55,515 bases of DNA, taken from NCBI RefSeq assembly GCF_003287355.1, contig NZ_QMIM01000005.1:1-55515 (forward strand), read 5' to 3'. The DNA comes from Halorubrum sp. 48-1-W. Lineage in GTDB: Archaea; Halobacteriota; Halobacteria; Halobacteriales; Haloferacaceae. Shown piece by piece: positions 32,064 through 40,821 of the stretch. The position numbers and the translations under genes were made by a program. Below the pieces are notes generated by a model that saw nothing but the letters and a program-made list of their open reading frames with translations, had not been told where the DNA came from and searched no databases. The stretch's first letter is position 1. Every line of letters starts with the position of its first letter.

Positions 32064-32558
32064 TTACCCGTCGTCGGAACGGATCGTCAGCACGGGGACG
32101 TCCGCCATCCGCACGATCTTCTCCGTGACGCTGCCCAGGAGGTATCGTTCGACGCCCGTACGACCGTGTGTCCCCATCACGATGGCGTCGACGTCGTGTT
32201 CGTCGGCGTATTTCAGGATCGTCGAGTGCGGAGTCCCCACCTCGATGGCGGTCACCGTCTCGGCGTCGCCGAGCGCCGCGACCGTCTCCTCGACGACCGC
32301 CTCCGCTCGCTCCGTGACCGCGTCGTCGACGTCCGACGTCCCCATTCCCTCGTAACCGGCTTCGGCGCTCTGGCCGCTCATTCCCGATTGCTCATCGGAG
32401 AGGAACGATCCGCTCGCCCCCAGCCCGGCATGGCGTGCGTCGACGACGTGTAGCACGTGAACGGTCGCGTCGAACGACGAGGCGAGGGCCCGAGCGTGTT
32501 CGGCCGCCGCTTTCGACCCGGTGCTCCCGTCCGTCGGGTACAGAAGGTTCCGGTACAT
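32064..32558 (-). CDS. Universal stress protein (UspA family)
   Basis: 164 residues. A typical UspA alpha/beta domain: YRNLLYPTDGSTGSKAAAEHA at the start and the ATP-binding signature VMGTHGRTGVERYLLGSVTEKIV (G-x2-G-x9-G-S) near the end. Between them lies a Ser/Gly/Glu insertion of about 35 residues. Usp proteins bind ATP and respond to stress; the target is unknown. Its stop is only 3 bases from the convergent bactofilin-like gene. Confidence 0.9.
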   Translation of the reverse strand: MYRNLLYPTDGSTGSKAAAEHARALASSFDATVHVLHVVDARHAGLGASGSFLSDEQSGMSGQSAEAGYEGMGTSDVDDAVTERAEAVVEETVAALGDAETVTAIEVGTPHSTILKYADEHDVDAIVMGTHGRTGVERYLLGSVTEKIVRMADVPVLTIRSDDG

Positions 32559-32646
32559 ATTCCCGTTAGTACGTCCATTTGACATGTGAAAAACATACCG
32601 GCAGCGATACAGGGTTCTGACGCTCTCCTCGGCGGCGGCCCCGCGT

Positions 32647-33414
32647 TCAGGTGCTCTCCCCGACGGCGGGCGCGAACACGTCGCGGTGGAGCGACTCACA
32701 GACGGTGTCCGCGAGCGTTCGGAGGTTCTCCGTGTCCTCGCGGTTGTACGACACCAGCGTCTCGAGGGCCCCGTCGTCGCCGCGTTCGTACTCGTGCCAG
32801 AGTCTGACCGCGTCGCGACCGGAGAGGTCCGGGCGGTCGCGGTCGATGCCGAGCTGCCGTTCGATCGGCTTCAGCCCGCCGGAGAGCCCGATCCGCTTCG
32901 CCGGATACACGAGGTCCAGGTGCGGGGTGTCGACCTCGATCCCGAAGGACGTCTCGAGGAACGGCACGTCGAAGCGCGCGCCGTTGAACGTCGCCAGGAG
33001 GTCGGCCTCCCGGAACCGCTCGCGGAGCCGGTCGGCGGTGAGGTCGTCGCCGGCCACGAGCGTCGTCGTCTCGCCGGCCTGGTGGAAACTGACGGTCGTG
33101 ACCCGGTCGCGGTGCTCGTCGAGGCCGGTGGTCTCGATGTCGAAGAAACAGGTCCCCTCCCGGAAGTCCTCGTAGAGCCGCCAGCGCTCGCCGCTCGGGA
33201 ACCGCCGGTCGAAGTACGTCGCGTCGCCGTCGTCGAGGCGGGCCCGCGCCTCCGCGATGAACGCCTCGATCCGGTCGGCGGTGGTCGAGCCGACGCCGGC
33301 CACGTCGACGGCGGGGTCGAACTCGTCCCAGGTGTGGACGCCCCGCTCCCAGAGCCGGCGCTCCGTCGTCTCGCCGACCCCCTCGACCGGGATGAAGCTG
33401 TTCTCGATGCGCAT
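32647..33414 (-). CDS. RNase H-like exonuclease family protein with helix-hairpin-helix start
   Basis: 255 residues from ATG 33414. The N-terminus has a HhH-type segment: IPVEGVGETTERRLWERGV, then VAGVGSTTADRIEAFI. The exonuclease fold follows: CFFDIETTGL (DxE at about residues 90-92), LLATFNGARFDVPFLE, PHLDLVYPAKR and SYNREDTENL (third metal Asp). The pattern is that of the ribonuclease H-like YprB-type 3'-5' exonucleases. Metal ligands are intact, so nuclease activity is likely. Substrate unknown. Confidence 0.8.
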   Translation of the reverse strand: MRIENSFIPVEGVGETTERRLWERGVHTWDEFDPAVDVAGVGSTTADRIEAFIAEARARLDDGDATYFDRRFPSGERWRLYEDFREGTCFFDIETTGLDEHRDRVTTVSFHQAGETTTLVAGDDLTADRLRERFREADLLATFNGARFDVPFLETSFGIEVDTPHLDLVYPAKRIGLSGGLKPIERQLGIDRDRPDLSGRDAVRLWHEYERGDDGALETLVSYNREDTENLRTLADTVCESLHRDVFAPAVGEST

Positions 33415-33497
33415 GTCCGCTACCGGGGGACCGGCGGGCAAAAACCCCGCGGGAGGCGGGCGAACCGATCCCGGGAGGCGGGGGCTCGGGCTCGGCG

Positions 33498-34679
33498 TCA
33501 CTCCCCGAGGTCGAACGCGCCCTCGCCGTGTTCCTCGACCGCCGCGAGCAGCTCGTCGCGCTGGCGGCGCAGTTCGAGCGGGAGGTCGGCGTAGGCGTGG
33601 TCGAACATCGCGGCGGGGTCCGCCTCGACCGCCTCCGCGGCGTCTATCGCCTCCGCGACCAGGTCGTCGGCGCGGTCGTGCGCCGCCGCGACGCCCTCGT
33701 CGTCGATCCGGCCCGTCTCCCGGAGGAACGCCTCCATGCGGTCGATCGGATCGATGGCTCGCCAGGGGTCGACCGCGTCGTCGTCGCGGTAGGCGGTGGG
33801 GTCGTCGGCGGTGGTGTGTGCGCCGTACCGGTACTCGACGAACTCGACGAGCGTCGGCCGGGTCGGCGCGTCCCGGACGATCCCCGCTCCGTCCGCGTCC
33901 TCGCTTCCCGTTCCCCCGGCGTTCCGGGCGCGCTCGGCCGCCGCCCGGGTGACGGCGTAGCTCGCCAGCGGGTCCATCCCGTCGACGCGGACGCCCTCGA
34001 AGCCGTAGGCGGCCGCCTTCCCGGCGAACGTCGCGCTCGCGGTCTGGCGCTCGCGCGGGACCGAGATCGCCCAGCCGTTGTTGTGACAACAGAACAGCGT
34101 GGGCGTGTCGAAGACGCCGGCGAAGTTCAGCGCCTCGTGGAAGTCGCCCTCGCTCGTCGCGCCGTCGCCGAAGTGACACGCCACCACGCGGTCCTCCTCG
34201 CGGTAGTCGAACGCCCACGACGCCCCGACCGCGTGCGGCAGGTGCGCGGCGATCCCGATGTTCAGCGGGAAGACGTTCCCCTCGGCGATCGCCGCCGTCC
34301 CCGCCTCGTGGCCCATCCAGTACGGGAGGTACTCGGCGAGCAGGTCGCGGGCGACGACCGCACCGTGCTCGCGGTACTGGTAGCTGATCAGGTCGCGATC
34401 GCGGAGCGCGTGCGTCGACCCGACCGCCGACCCCTCCTGGCCGGCACACGGCGCGTACGTCCCCATCCGGCCCTGCCGCTGGAGGCTGACCGCGCGCTCG
34501 TCGAACCGACGGGTGGTGACCATGTCGCGGTAGATCGTCCGGAACGTCTCGTCCGACAGGTCAGGAACGGTCGCGTCCGGGAGCGGGATCCCGTCCGGCC
34601 CGAGGACGCGGTAGACGTCCTCGTCGGCGAGGGGGTCGGCGGCGGAGTCGTCCGTCTCGTCCGTACCGTCTTCGTCCAT
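33498..34679 (-). CDS. 2-Oxoacid dehydrogenase E1 component, alpha subunit
   Basis: 393 residues of the pyruvate/branched-chain E1-alpha family. The thiamine-diphosphate motif is clear: CHFGDGATSEGDFHEALN ending in HNNGWAIS (GDG-x-NN, about residues 166-200). Also YAPCAGQEGSAVGS and EYRYGAHTTADDPTAYR, the phosphorylation-loop region. E1-alpha works with E1-beta, E2 and E3, but none is adjacent here; the upstream neighbour encodes a small membrane protein. It may be an orphan paralogue serving a complex encoded elsewhere. The N-terminal 20 residues are acidic and poorly conserved. Confidence 0.88.
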   Translation of the reverse strand: MDEDGTDETDDSAADPLADEDVYRVLGPDGIPLPDATVPDLSDETFRTIYRDMVTTRRFDERAVSLQRQGRMGTYAPCAGQEGSAVGSTHALRDRDLISYQYREHGAVVARDLLAEYLPYWMGHEAGTAAIAEGNVFPLNIGIAAHLPHAVGASWAFDYREEDRVVACHFGDGATSEGDFHEALNFAGVFDTPTLFCCHNNGWAISVPRERQTASATFAGKAAAYGFEGVRVDGMDPLASYAVTRAAAERARNAGGTGSEDADGAGIVRDAPTRPTLVEFVEYRYGAHTTADDPTAYRDDDAVDPWRAIDPIDRMEAFLRETGRIDDEGVAAAHDRADDLVAEAIDAAEAVEADPAAMFDHAYADLPLELRRQRDELLAAVEEHGEGAFDLGE

Positions 34680-34701
34680 GCGCGTCGAGTGTGTGCCGTA
34701 C

Positions 34702-35184
34702 TCACAAGGAGTTGGCGGTCGCGGCGGCGTCCCGACGCGTCTCCTCCCGTCGGCGGACGTACGCGAACGGCAGCCCGACGAGGGTCCCCGCGAGCGCCGT
34801 TGCCCCGAGCACGAACCCGACCAGAAGCGGGACGGGGCCGGCCGTGAGCATCTCGACGCCCCAGACGGCCACGAACCGCCCGCTCCACACCGCCCCGGTT
34901 GCGAGCGCGGTGAGCAGTCCGAACACAGCCCCCCGGGGATACGTGTAGGACGCCGGCCGTTCGACGAGCATCCACCAGAACCCCGCGCCCGCGACGAGCG
35001 CCGGGCTCGCGAGGAGAGGTATCGAGAGCACGGCCGGGAGGCCGATCACCTCGGCGAAGAGTCCGAGTACGTCGGCGAGGAGGACCGCCGTCACCGTGGC
35101 ACAGCAGAACGCGTAGCCGCCCGCGAGGAGCGACCACCGTTGCGGGGACGAAAGCCCGGATCCGGACGGGAGAGAGGCGTTCAT
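34702..35184 (-). CDS. Haloarchaeal membrane protein, four spans
   Basis: 160 residues with four hydrophobic stretches: WSLLAGGYAFCCATVTAVLL, IPLLASPALVAGAGFWWML, GAVFGLLTALATGAVW and PLLVGFVLGATALAGTLVGL. A charged C-terminus RRREETRRD follows. I do not recognise the family. ATG 35184 is 27 bases after a TATA-like CCTATACG (35207 region), so it is leaderless; ATG 35205 would place the start inside the promoter. It lies 22 bases upstream of E1-alpha on the same strand, so the two may be co-transcribed. Confidence 0.7.
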   Translation of the reverse strand: MNASLPSGSGLSSPQRWSLLAGGYAFCCATVTAVLLADVLGLFAEVIGLPAVLSIPLLASPALVAGAGFWWMLVERPASYTYPRGAVFGLLTALATGAVWSGRFVAVWGVEMLTAGPVPLLVGFVLGATALAGTLVGLPFAYVRRREETRRDAAATANSL

Positions 35185-35251
35185 GCTCGACGGTCGCGGA
35201 TCCATCGTATAGGCGTTTTCGTGAGTGAAACCCCGATTTGAGTCTCCGTCC

Positions 35252-36292
35252 CTAGGGCGTGATCACGGCGCGGCCGTCGATCTCGCCGTGTTCGAGCTTC
35301 TCGGCGACCGTGTTGACCTCGCCGAGGCCGTACCGGCTGGTGTGGAGGTCGACGTCCCCCTGCTCGACGAGCGCGACCAGCTCCTGGAGCTCCGCGTAGC
35401 GGCCGACGATGTTGCCGACGAACGAGAACTCGCCGTTCACGAGCGCCTGGGCCGGCTCGTGGACGTGGCCGCCGTAGCCGATGATGTGGTGGTCGCCGCC
35501 GGCGGCGGTGATGTCGGGGGCGTACGCCGTGGTCACGTCTTCGCCGACGAAGTCGAGCACCTGCGCGGCGCCCTTCCCGTCCGTGATCCCGTCGAGCTCC
35601 TCGCGGACGTCCGCCTCGCCCGGGTTGATCACGTGGTCGGCGCCGTACCCCTCCGCGAGGTCGAGCGCGGACTCCTTCAGGTCGACCGCGGTGATCCGGG
35701 CCGCGCTCATCGCGTCGAGACACTGCAGCCCGATGTGGCCCAACCCGCCCACGCCGATGACGACCGCGTGGTCGCCGGGGTTCAAGCGGGCGACCGCCTT
35801 CTTGACTGCGTGATAGGCCGTGATCCCCGCGTCGGCGTGCGGCGCGATGTCGATCGGCTCGACGCCCCGCGGGAGCGGGATCACCGAGCGCTCGCTGGTG
35901 TGGAGGTACTCCGCGAAGCCGCCGTCGGTCGTCAGCCCGTTGAACGCGTCGTTCTCGCAGTACATCGTCTCGCCGAGCCGGCAGGGGCGACAGGTACCGC
36001 AGGTCTGGACCGGATGACAGATCACCGGATCGCCCTCGGAGACGAGTCCGACGTCCTCGCCCGTCTCGACGACCGTCCCGGCGTTCTCGTGGCCGAGCGT
36101 CATCGGGAGCTCCTGGGGGACGTACTCCTCCCACATCCCCTCGATGATGTGGTTGTCGGTCTGACACCATCCCGCCCCCTCGACCTCGACGATCACGTCG
36201 TCCGCGCCCGTCGCCTCCGGGCGGTCCACCTCGTCGATCGTGAGCCCCTCGGTCATGTCGTCGGTGTACTCGTGGAGTCTGGCTGCGCGCAT
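35252..36292 (-). CDS. Zinc-dependent alcohol dehydrogenase (MDR family)
   Basis: 346 residues from ATG 36292. Catalytic zinc ligands are present in GWCQTDNHIIEG (Cys) and LGHENAGTV (His-Glu), and the structural zinc cysteines in VQTCGTCRPCRLGETMYC. The NAD(P)-binding GVGGLGHIGLQ is near residue 180. It oxidises alcohols or reduces aldehydes; the substrate is not decidable. The start has a TATA-like TTTATG at 36321-36326 on the minus strand. It is monocistronic by position. Confidence 0.9.
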   Translation of the reverse strand: MRAARLHEYTDDMTEGLTIDEVDRPEATGADDVIVEVEGAGWCQTDNHIIEGMWEEYVPQELPMTLGHENAGTVVETGEDVGLVSEGDPVICHPVQTCGTCRPCRLGETMYCENDAFNGLTTDGGFAEYLHTSERSVIPLPRGVEPIDIAPHADAGITAYHAVKKAVARLNPGDHAVVIGVGGLGHIGLQCLDAMSAARITAVDLKESALDLAEGYGADHVINPGEADVREELDGITDGKGAAQVLDFVGEDVTTAYAPDITAAGGDHHIIGYGGHVHEPAQALVNGEFSFVGNIVGRYAELQELVALVEQGDVDLHTSRYGLGEVNTVAEKLEHGEIDGRAVITP

Positions 36293-36397
36293 GCGATATG
36301 ATATCACATCTAATCACATAAACGTTCGTTAAAAACACGTCGGGGCAGCCCCCGGTGATCGAACCGGATCGGACGGGACGACGGCGGTGCGGACGGG

Positions 36398-37090
36398 TCA
36401 ACGACCGAACCCGTATCCGCGCTGCCGGCCCTCCCGGCCGGCCCGACCGCCCCCGTCCGCTCGGTCGGACGCGGCCGCGTTCCCGTCGGCGTGGTCGCTG
36501 GCGGTCGCGTACGCCTCCTGGACCCGGCGGAACGCCGCCTCGTCGCCGCCACGGTCGGGATGGGTCTCCTTCACCCGTCGGCGGTAGGCCCGCTTCACCT
36601 CGTCGGCGTCGGCGTCGGCGGCGATCCCGAGCTCGTCGAAGGCGTCCTCGGCCGAGTCGCGTCGGCCCGACCGCCCCGGATCGGGGCCCCAGTCGGGTTC
36701 GGTCACGTCGAACGGGAGCCGCCGACCGAGCCCGCGGCCGGGCATCTCGTGTTCGCACAACACGGCGTGGACGTCCTCGCCCTCGAGCCGGAAGTAGTCG
36801 TGTGCGTCGAAGGTCACGGCGACGCCGCGCGCCGGGAGGTAGAAGGGGACGACGACGCCGCCGACGGCGTACTCTTCGAGGAAGCGCTCGCCGATCGCCG
36901 TGAGGTACCCGCGGATCTCCCCGCGGCGGCGCGCGTCGCTGTTCGAGGTCCCGTCGGTCGAGGAAACCTCCTCGGGGAACAGCCGCTGGCCGAGGTAGAA
37001 GACGACGGCGACGCCGACGGAGGCGGCGACGCCGAGTGCGACCCCCACGAGCACCCACTGCGGGACGACGCCGGGAGCGGCCACGGTCAC
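36398..37090 (-). CDS. Membrane-anchored J-domain protein
   Basis: 230 residues, GTG start. One membrane span lies at about residues 11-34 (WVLVGVALGVAASVGVAVVFYL). A middle domain of about 100 residues follows with no family I recognise (LPARGVAVTFDAHDYFRLEGEDVHAVLCEHEM). Then comes a J domain at about 155-200 with the HPD motif in RRRVKETHPDRGGDEAAF. The tail is Gly/Arg-rich. J domains stimulate the ATPase of Hsp70 (DnaK), so this protein could recruit DnaK to the membrane. The Zn and Gly/Phe regions of true DnaJ are absent. Confidence 0.82.
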   Translation of the reverse strand: MTVAAPGVVPQWVLVGVALGVAASVGVAVVFYLGQRLFPEEVSSTDGTSNSDARRRGEIRGYLTAIGERFLEEYAVGGVVVPFYLPARGVAVTFDAHDYFRLEGEDVHAVLCEHEMPGRGLGRRLPFDVTEPDWGPDPGRSGRRDSAEDAFDELGIAADADADEVKRAYRRRVKETHPDRGGDEAAFRRVQEAYATASDHADGNAAASDRADGGGRAGREGRQRGYGFGR

Positions 37091-37165
37091 GGGCGACCTA
37101 ACGGCCGCGTGTACATCAACCCCTCGCCGGCGGGTGGCCCTCGGATCGGGGCCCGCCGACAGCCC

Positions 37166-37423
37166 CTAGATCAGGTCCTTCGCCTCGAGCGCCTCGAGGA
37201 TGTCGTCGACGAGCTCCTCGGCGGTGTCGTACGGGAAGTCCTGGTCGCTGCCGAGCTTGGCGGCGAGCTCCATCGCGGTGAAGCTCACGTCGCCGGCCTC
37301 GAACTTCGTCGCCGGGCCGTCCGGCAGCGCCGGGACGAGGTCCATCTGGTTCTGGACGGGGAAGTCCGCGCCGCCGAACGCGTCCATGAACTGTTCGCGG
37401 AGTTCCGCCTTGACGTCCGTCAT
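37166..37423 (-). CDS. MTH865-like protein
   Basis: 85 residues, all-helical: VKAELREQFMDAFGGADFPVQ, then LVPALPDGPATKFEAGDVSFTAMELA and DFPYDTAEELVDDILEAL. This matches the small archaeal MTH865 family, which has an EF-hand-like helical fold and no known function. It lies 75 bases from the J-domain gene on the same strand, with a separate promoter possible. Confidence 0.8.
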   Translation of the reverse strand: MTDVKAELREQFMDAFGGADFPVQNQMDLVPALPDGPATKFEAGDVSFTAMELAAKLGSDQDFPYDTAEELVDDILEALEAKDLI

Positions 37424-37537
37424 GCCCCCATCTCTCCGGAGGGACCGCAAAAGCGTTGTGGAACAACAATGAATCTGTTTACCGTTCTCGGAACGACACC
37501 CGACGGTATTTTGCCCGTGGCCGTGTCGGTTCCGTAC

Positions 37538-38626
37538 ATGCCCACTGCGCCCGACGACCCGTTCGACGGCGACGACGCGCTCGAGGAGGACCTGCTGTAC
37601 GAACTGACCGAGGCCCGCGGGGTTCCGGGGTACGAGGACCGCGTTCGGGAGATCGTTCGCCGCGAACTGGCCGACGCCGTCGATCGCGTCCGCACCGACG
37701 CGATGGGGAACGTGGTCGGGACGATCGAGGGCGACGCGGACCCGGACTACTCGGTCGCGGTGGCGGCCCACATGGACGAGATCGGCTTCATGGTCCGCCA
37801 CGTCGACGACGACGGCTTCGTCCAGGTCGACGCGCTCGGCGGGTTCGACCCGCGCGTGCTCCGGGCCCAGCGCGTGACCGTCCACGGCGAGGAGGACCTC
37901 ACCGGCGTCATCGGCTCCGTCCCGCCGCACACGCTCACCGACGAGCAGAAGGAGGCCGACGACGATGTCTCGGACGTCTTCATCGACCTCGGCCGCGACG
38001 CCGACGCGGTCACCGAGCTGGTGAGCGTCGGCGACCTCGTCACGCTCGACCAGACGACGACGCGGATGGGCGACTGCGTGACCGGGAAGGCGCTCGACGA
38101 CCGCGTCTGCGTCTTTACGATGCTCGAGGCTGCACGGCGGATCGACGACCCGGACGTGACGGTCCACTTCGCTGCGACGGTCCAGGAGGAGGTCGGGCTC
38201 CGCGGCGCGCACGCGCTCGGCGTCGATATCGACCCGGACCTCGCGATCGCGCTCGACGTCACCGTCGCCAACGACGTCCCGCAGATCGGCGAGGCGGCGG
38301 ACGCGGTGACGCGGCTCGGCGACGGCGCGGCGATCAAGCTCAAGGACTCCTCCGTGATCACGAGCCCGAAGGTTCACCGGCGGCTGACGGCGGTCGCCGA
38401 GTCGAACGACATCGACCACCAACACGAGGTGTTGCCGGCGGGCGGCACCGACACCGCCGGCTTCCAGACGCCCGGCGGCGCGAAGCCGGTCGGCGCGATC
38501 TCGATCCCCACGCGGTACCTCCACACCGTGACAGAGACGGCGGACCTCGGCGACGTCGCGGCGACGACAGACCTCCTGACGGCGTTCCTCGAGTCGGAGA
38601 CGGGCGAGCACGACTACACGCTGTAG
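37538..38626 (+). CDS. M42-family metallopeptidase / endoglucanase-like aminopeptidase
   Basis: 362 residues from ATG 37538, which is about 28 bases after a TATA-like GGTATTTT. Metal ligands of the M42 family are in order: VAAHMDEIGFMV (His, Asp), GKALDDRVCV (Asp), TVQEEVGLRGA (Glu-Glu), ALDVTVANDVP (Asp) and PTRYLHTVTE (His). M42 enzymes are large tetrahedral aminopeptidases that trim peptides in the cytoplasm. The stop codon forms the first bases of a 23-bp tandem repeat. Confidence 0.9.
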   Translation: MPTAPDDPFDGDDALEEDLLYELTEARGVPGYEDRVREIVRRELADAVDRVRTDAMGNVVGTIEGDADPDYSVAVAAHMDEIGFMVRHVDDDGFVQVDALGGFDPRVLRAQRVTVHGEEDLTGVIGSVPPHTLTDEQKEADDDVSDVFIDLGRDADAVTELVSVGDLVTLDQTTTRMGDCVTGKALDDRVCVFTMLEAARRIDDPDVTVHFAATVQEEVGLRGAHALGVDIDPDLAIALDVTVANDVPQIGEAADAVTRLGDGAAIKLKDSSVITSPKVHRRLTAVAESNDIDHQHEVLPAGGTDTAGFQTPGGAKPVGAISIPTRYLHTVTETADLGDVAATTDLLTAFLESETGEHDYTL

Positions 38627-38710
38627 GGACGCATCCGGGCCCGCCGTAGGGACGCATCCGGGCCCGCCGTAGGGACGCATCCGGGCTCGCTGTAGGGACG
38701 GACCCGGGCC
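38624..38710. repeat. 23-bp tandem repeat, 3.8 copies
   Basis: Units start TAGGGACGCATCCGGGC at 38624, 38647 and 38670, with a diverged partial copy from 38693. The first unit contains the stop codon of the M42 peptidase gene. No spacer-repeat alternation is present, so this is not CRISPR. Confidence 0.9.
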
Positions 38711-38759
38711 GGAGTTCGCCGGCAGCACGGCCCTCGCGTCCGCGGTCCACGCCGACGGT

Positions 38760-39445
38760 GTTCAGATAAGGATTGAAAGGTGAGGCGGTGCGTTTTCAAA
38801 GTGATTCATGCCCGAAAACGCCCGCCTCAGCGGCTGTTTAGACGAGATCAACTTAGAGTTTGTGGAGCGAGAAGCAACACCGAAGTTGTTGATGAAGCTC
38901 AGTATTCAGCTCCACCTTGCTGGATTATCGCTTTCGAATACTGTTTCGTTTCTTGAGGTATTTGGTGTTGATCGGGTTCGATCCACTGTTCACAACTGGG
39001 TTCACAAGGCCGATCTACAGCCGGAATCTGGTCGGAGCCCGAATCACGTTGCGGTTGATGAAACGGTGATTCAGCTTGACGATGAACAATATTGGCTGTA
39101 CGCTGCCGTCGATCCCGACTCAAACGATTTACTCCACACAAAGCTTGAGCCAACAAGAACGAACGTGATCGCAGATCAGTTTTTCGCGGAACTCCGCGAA
39201 AAACACGACGTGGATGACGCGATCTTTCTCGTTGATGGTGCGGTTCCACTTCACCGAGCATGTGAAAAACATGGCCTCGATTTCAGATACGAACGACATG
39301 GAAATCGGAATAGCGTCGAACGTGTCTTCCGTGAGGTAAAACGTAGAACTGTCTGTTTCTCAAACTGTTTTAGCAACGCCGAAGCAGAAACTGCTGACGA
39401 GTGGTTGAGATCGTTCGCCTTCGCATGGAATCAGCTTATCTGAAC
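38760..39445 (+). mobile_element. IS6-type insertion sequence (686 bp)
   Basis: Bounded by terminal inverted repeats GTTCAGATAAG (38760-38770) and CTTATCTGAAC (39435-39445), perfectly paired over 11 bases. One more base on each side also pairs. It holds a single transposase gene and is noticeably more AT-rich than its surroundings. Flanks CCGACGGT and ACTACCTC do not form a target duplication. The transposase stop overlaps the right terminal repeat, as in compact IS6-like elements. Confidence 0.88.
38808..39443 (+). CDS. IS6-family DDE transposase
   Basis: 211 residues. The DDE core is visible: NHVAVDETVIQ (first Asp, about residue 84), DAIFLVDGAVPL (second Asp) and NSVERVFREVKRRT (Glu). The N-terminal helix-turn-helix region is LAGLSLSNTVSFLEVFGV. 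Its length is in the usual 210-240 range, and no frameshift or stop interrupts it, so it should be active. It ends inside the right terminal repeat. Codon use is less GC-biased than in the neighbours, as for a mobile gene. Confidence 0.9.
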   Translation: MPENARLSGCLDEINLEFVEREATPKLLMKLSIQLHLAGLSLSNTVSFLEVFGVDRVRSTVHNWVHKADLQPESGRSPNHVAVDETVIQLDDEQYWLYAAVDPDSNDLLHTKLEPTRTNVIADQFFAELREKHDVDDAIFLVDGAVPLHRACEKHGLDFRYERHGNRNSVERVFREVKRRTVCFSNCFSNAEAETADEWLRSFAFAWNQLI

Positions 39446-39470
39446 ACTACCTCCACGCCAGACCAAACCC

Positions 39471-39479
39471 GTTTTAAGC
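39471..39479 (+). promoter_or_regulatory. TATA-like element of the L44e operon
   Basis: GTTTTAAGC lies about 40 bases before ATG 39514 and only 26 bases after the right end of the insertion sequence. The core promoter thus seems to have been spared by the insertion. Confidence 0.45.
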
Positions 39480-39513
39480 GTCGGCGTCGAATCGCCTCCC
39501 AAGGTAGATATCC

Positions 39514-39795
39514 ATGGAAATGCCACGCCGCTTCAATACGTACTGCCCTCACTGTGACTCCCACCAGGAGCACGAGGTCGAGAAGGTCCGGTCGGGCCGG
39601 GCGACCGGCATGAAACGCGACGCGCGACAGCGACGCCGCGCGCTCGCGACGATCGGCAACGCCGGCGGGTACTCGAAGGTGCCCGGTGGCGACAAGCCCA
39701 CCAAGAAGACGCACCTGAAGTACCGCTGCAGCGACTGCGGGAAGGCCCACATGCGCGAGGGATGGCGCGCGGGCCGGCTCACGTTCCAGGAGTGA
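39514..39795 (+). CDS. rpl44e: 50S ribosomal protein L44e
   Basis: 93 residues. The N-terminus [14 protein letters not shown] and the zinc-binding cysteines (YCPHC and [16 protein letters not shown]) identify L44e, a protein near the exit site of the large subunit. [21 protein letters not shown] is the basic rRNA-binding part. It is the first gene of the conserved archaeal operon with S27e, aIF2-alpha, Nop10 and a PAC2-family protein. Confidence 0.97.
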   Translation: MEMPRRFNTYCPHCDSHQEHEVEKVRSGRATGMKRDARQRRRALATIGNAGGYSKVPGGDKPTKKTHLKYRCSDCGKAHMREGWRAGRLTFQE

Positions 39796-39797
39796 CC

Positions 39798-39971
39798 ATG
39801 GCGGGAAGCTTCCTCCGCGTGGCCTGTGCGGACTGTGAGAACGAACAAGTCGTCTTCGGCAAGGCGTCCTCGGTCGTGTCGTGTGCCGTCTGTGGCACCA
39901 CGCTCGCGACGCCGACCGGCGGGGAGGCCGACCTGTACGGCGACGTCGTGGAAACCGTTGAGGCGCGGTAA
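39798..39971 (+). CDS. rps27e: 30S ribosomal protein S27e
   Basis: 57 residues with a four-cysteine zinc ribbon: [10 protein letters not shown] and [17 protein letters not shown]. That is the normal archaeal S27e size and sequence. ATG 39798 lies 2 bases after the L44e stop, so the two are translated together. Confidence 0.96.
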   Translation: MAGSFLRVACADCENEQVVFGKASSVVSCAVCGTTLATPTGGEADLYGDVVETVEAR

Positions 39972-39988
39972 CCGCCTCGCCACCTGAT

Positions 39989-40789
39989 ATGAAGTACAGC
40001 GGCTGGCCCGAACCCGGCGAGCTCGTCGTCGGCGAGATCGACGAGATAGCCGACTTCGGCGTCTTCGTCGATCTCGACCAGTACGAGGGAAAACGCGGCC
40101 TGTGTCACATAAGCGAGGTCGCCTCCGGCTGGATCAAGAACGTCCGCGACCACGTCCGCGAGGGACAGACGGTTGTCGCGAAGGTCCTGGAGGTCGATCG
40201 GTCCTCCAACCAGATCGATCTCTCGATCAAGGACGTCAACGAACACCAGCGCAAGGAGACGATACAGGACTGGAAGAACGAGCGGAAAGCCGACAACTGG
40301 ATGCTCATCGCGCTCGGCGAGGACGTCGACGACGACCGTTACACCGCGGTCGCCAACGCGCTCCTCCGCGAGTACGACTCGCTGTACGACGCCTTCGAGG
40401 CGTCGGCGATCCGCGGGCTCGAGGCGCTCGAGGGCGTCGAGGTGGACGACGACGCGGCGGCGGCGATCGTCGACACAGCCCGGGAGAACGTCTCGGTCCC
40501 GTACGTCGACGTCACGGGCTACGTCGACCTCGAGTCGACCGCCGCCGACGGCGTCGACGACGTGAAAGCCGCCCTGGAGGCCGCTGAGGGGAACGGCCAG
40601 ATCCCGGACGGCGTCGAGCTCGAGGTGGGCTACGTCGGCTCGCCGGAGTACCGGATCAAGGTGCGCGCGCCCGACTACAAGACGGCCGAAGCTCAGCTCG
40701 AGGCCGCCGCGGAACGCGCCCGCGAGGCGATCGAGTCCGCCGGCGGCGTCGGCTCGTTCCACCGCGAACGACACGAGGACGACGAGTAA
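39989..40789 (+). CDS. eif2a: Translation initiation factor aIF2, alpha subunit
   Basis: 266 residues. An N-terminal S1/OB domain ([20 protein letters not shown], then [18 protein letters not shown]), a helical middle domain ([17 protein letters not shown]) and a C-terminal alpha/beta domain ([22 protein letters not shown]) match aIF2-alpha. With the beta and gamma subunits it brings initiator tRNA to the small ribosomal subunit. It sits in the L44e operon, 17 bases after S27e. Confidence 0.96.
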   Translation: MKYSGWPEPGELVVGEIDEIADFGVFVDLDQYEGKRGLCHISEVASGWIKNVRDHVREGQTVVAKVLEVDRSSNQIDLSIKDVNEHQRKETIQDWKNERKADNWMLIALGEDVDDDRYTAVANALLREYDSLYDAFEASAIRGLEALEGVEVDDDAAAAIVDTARENVSVPYVDVTGYVDLESTAADGVDDVKAALEAAEGNGQIPDGVELEVGYVGSPEYRIKVRAPDYKTAEAQLEAAAERAREAIESAGGVGSFHRERHEDDE

Positions 40790-40821
40790 CCGACGTCGCC
40801 TCCCCTTCGTTTCTACCACCC

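Noticed and set aside
35181-37058. 625-codon minus-strand frame across the alcohol dehydrogenase and J-domain genes
   Set aside because: Crosses two clear genes in another frame and is almost entirely Arg/Gly/Pro.
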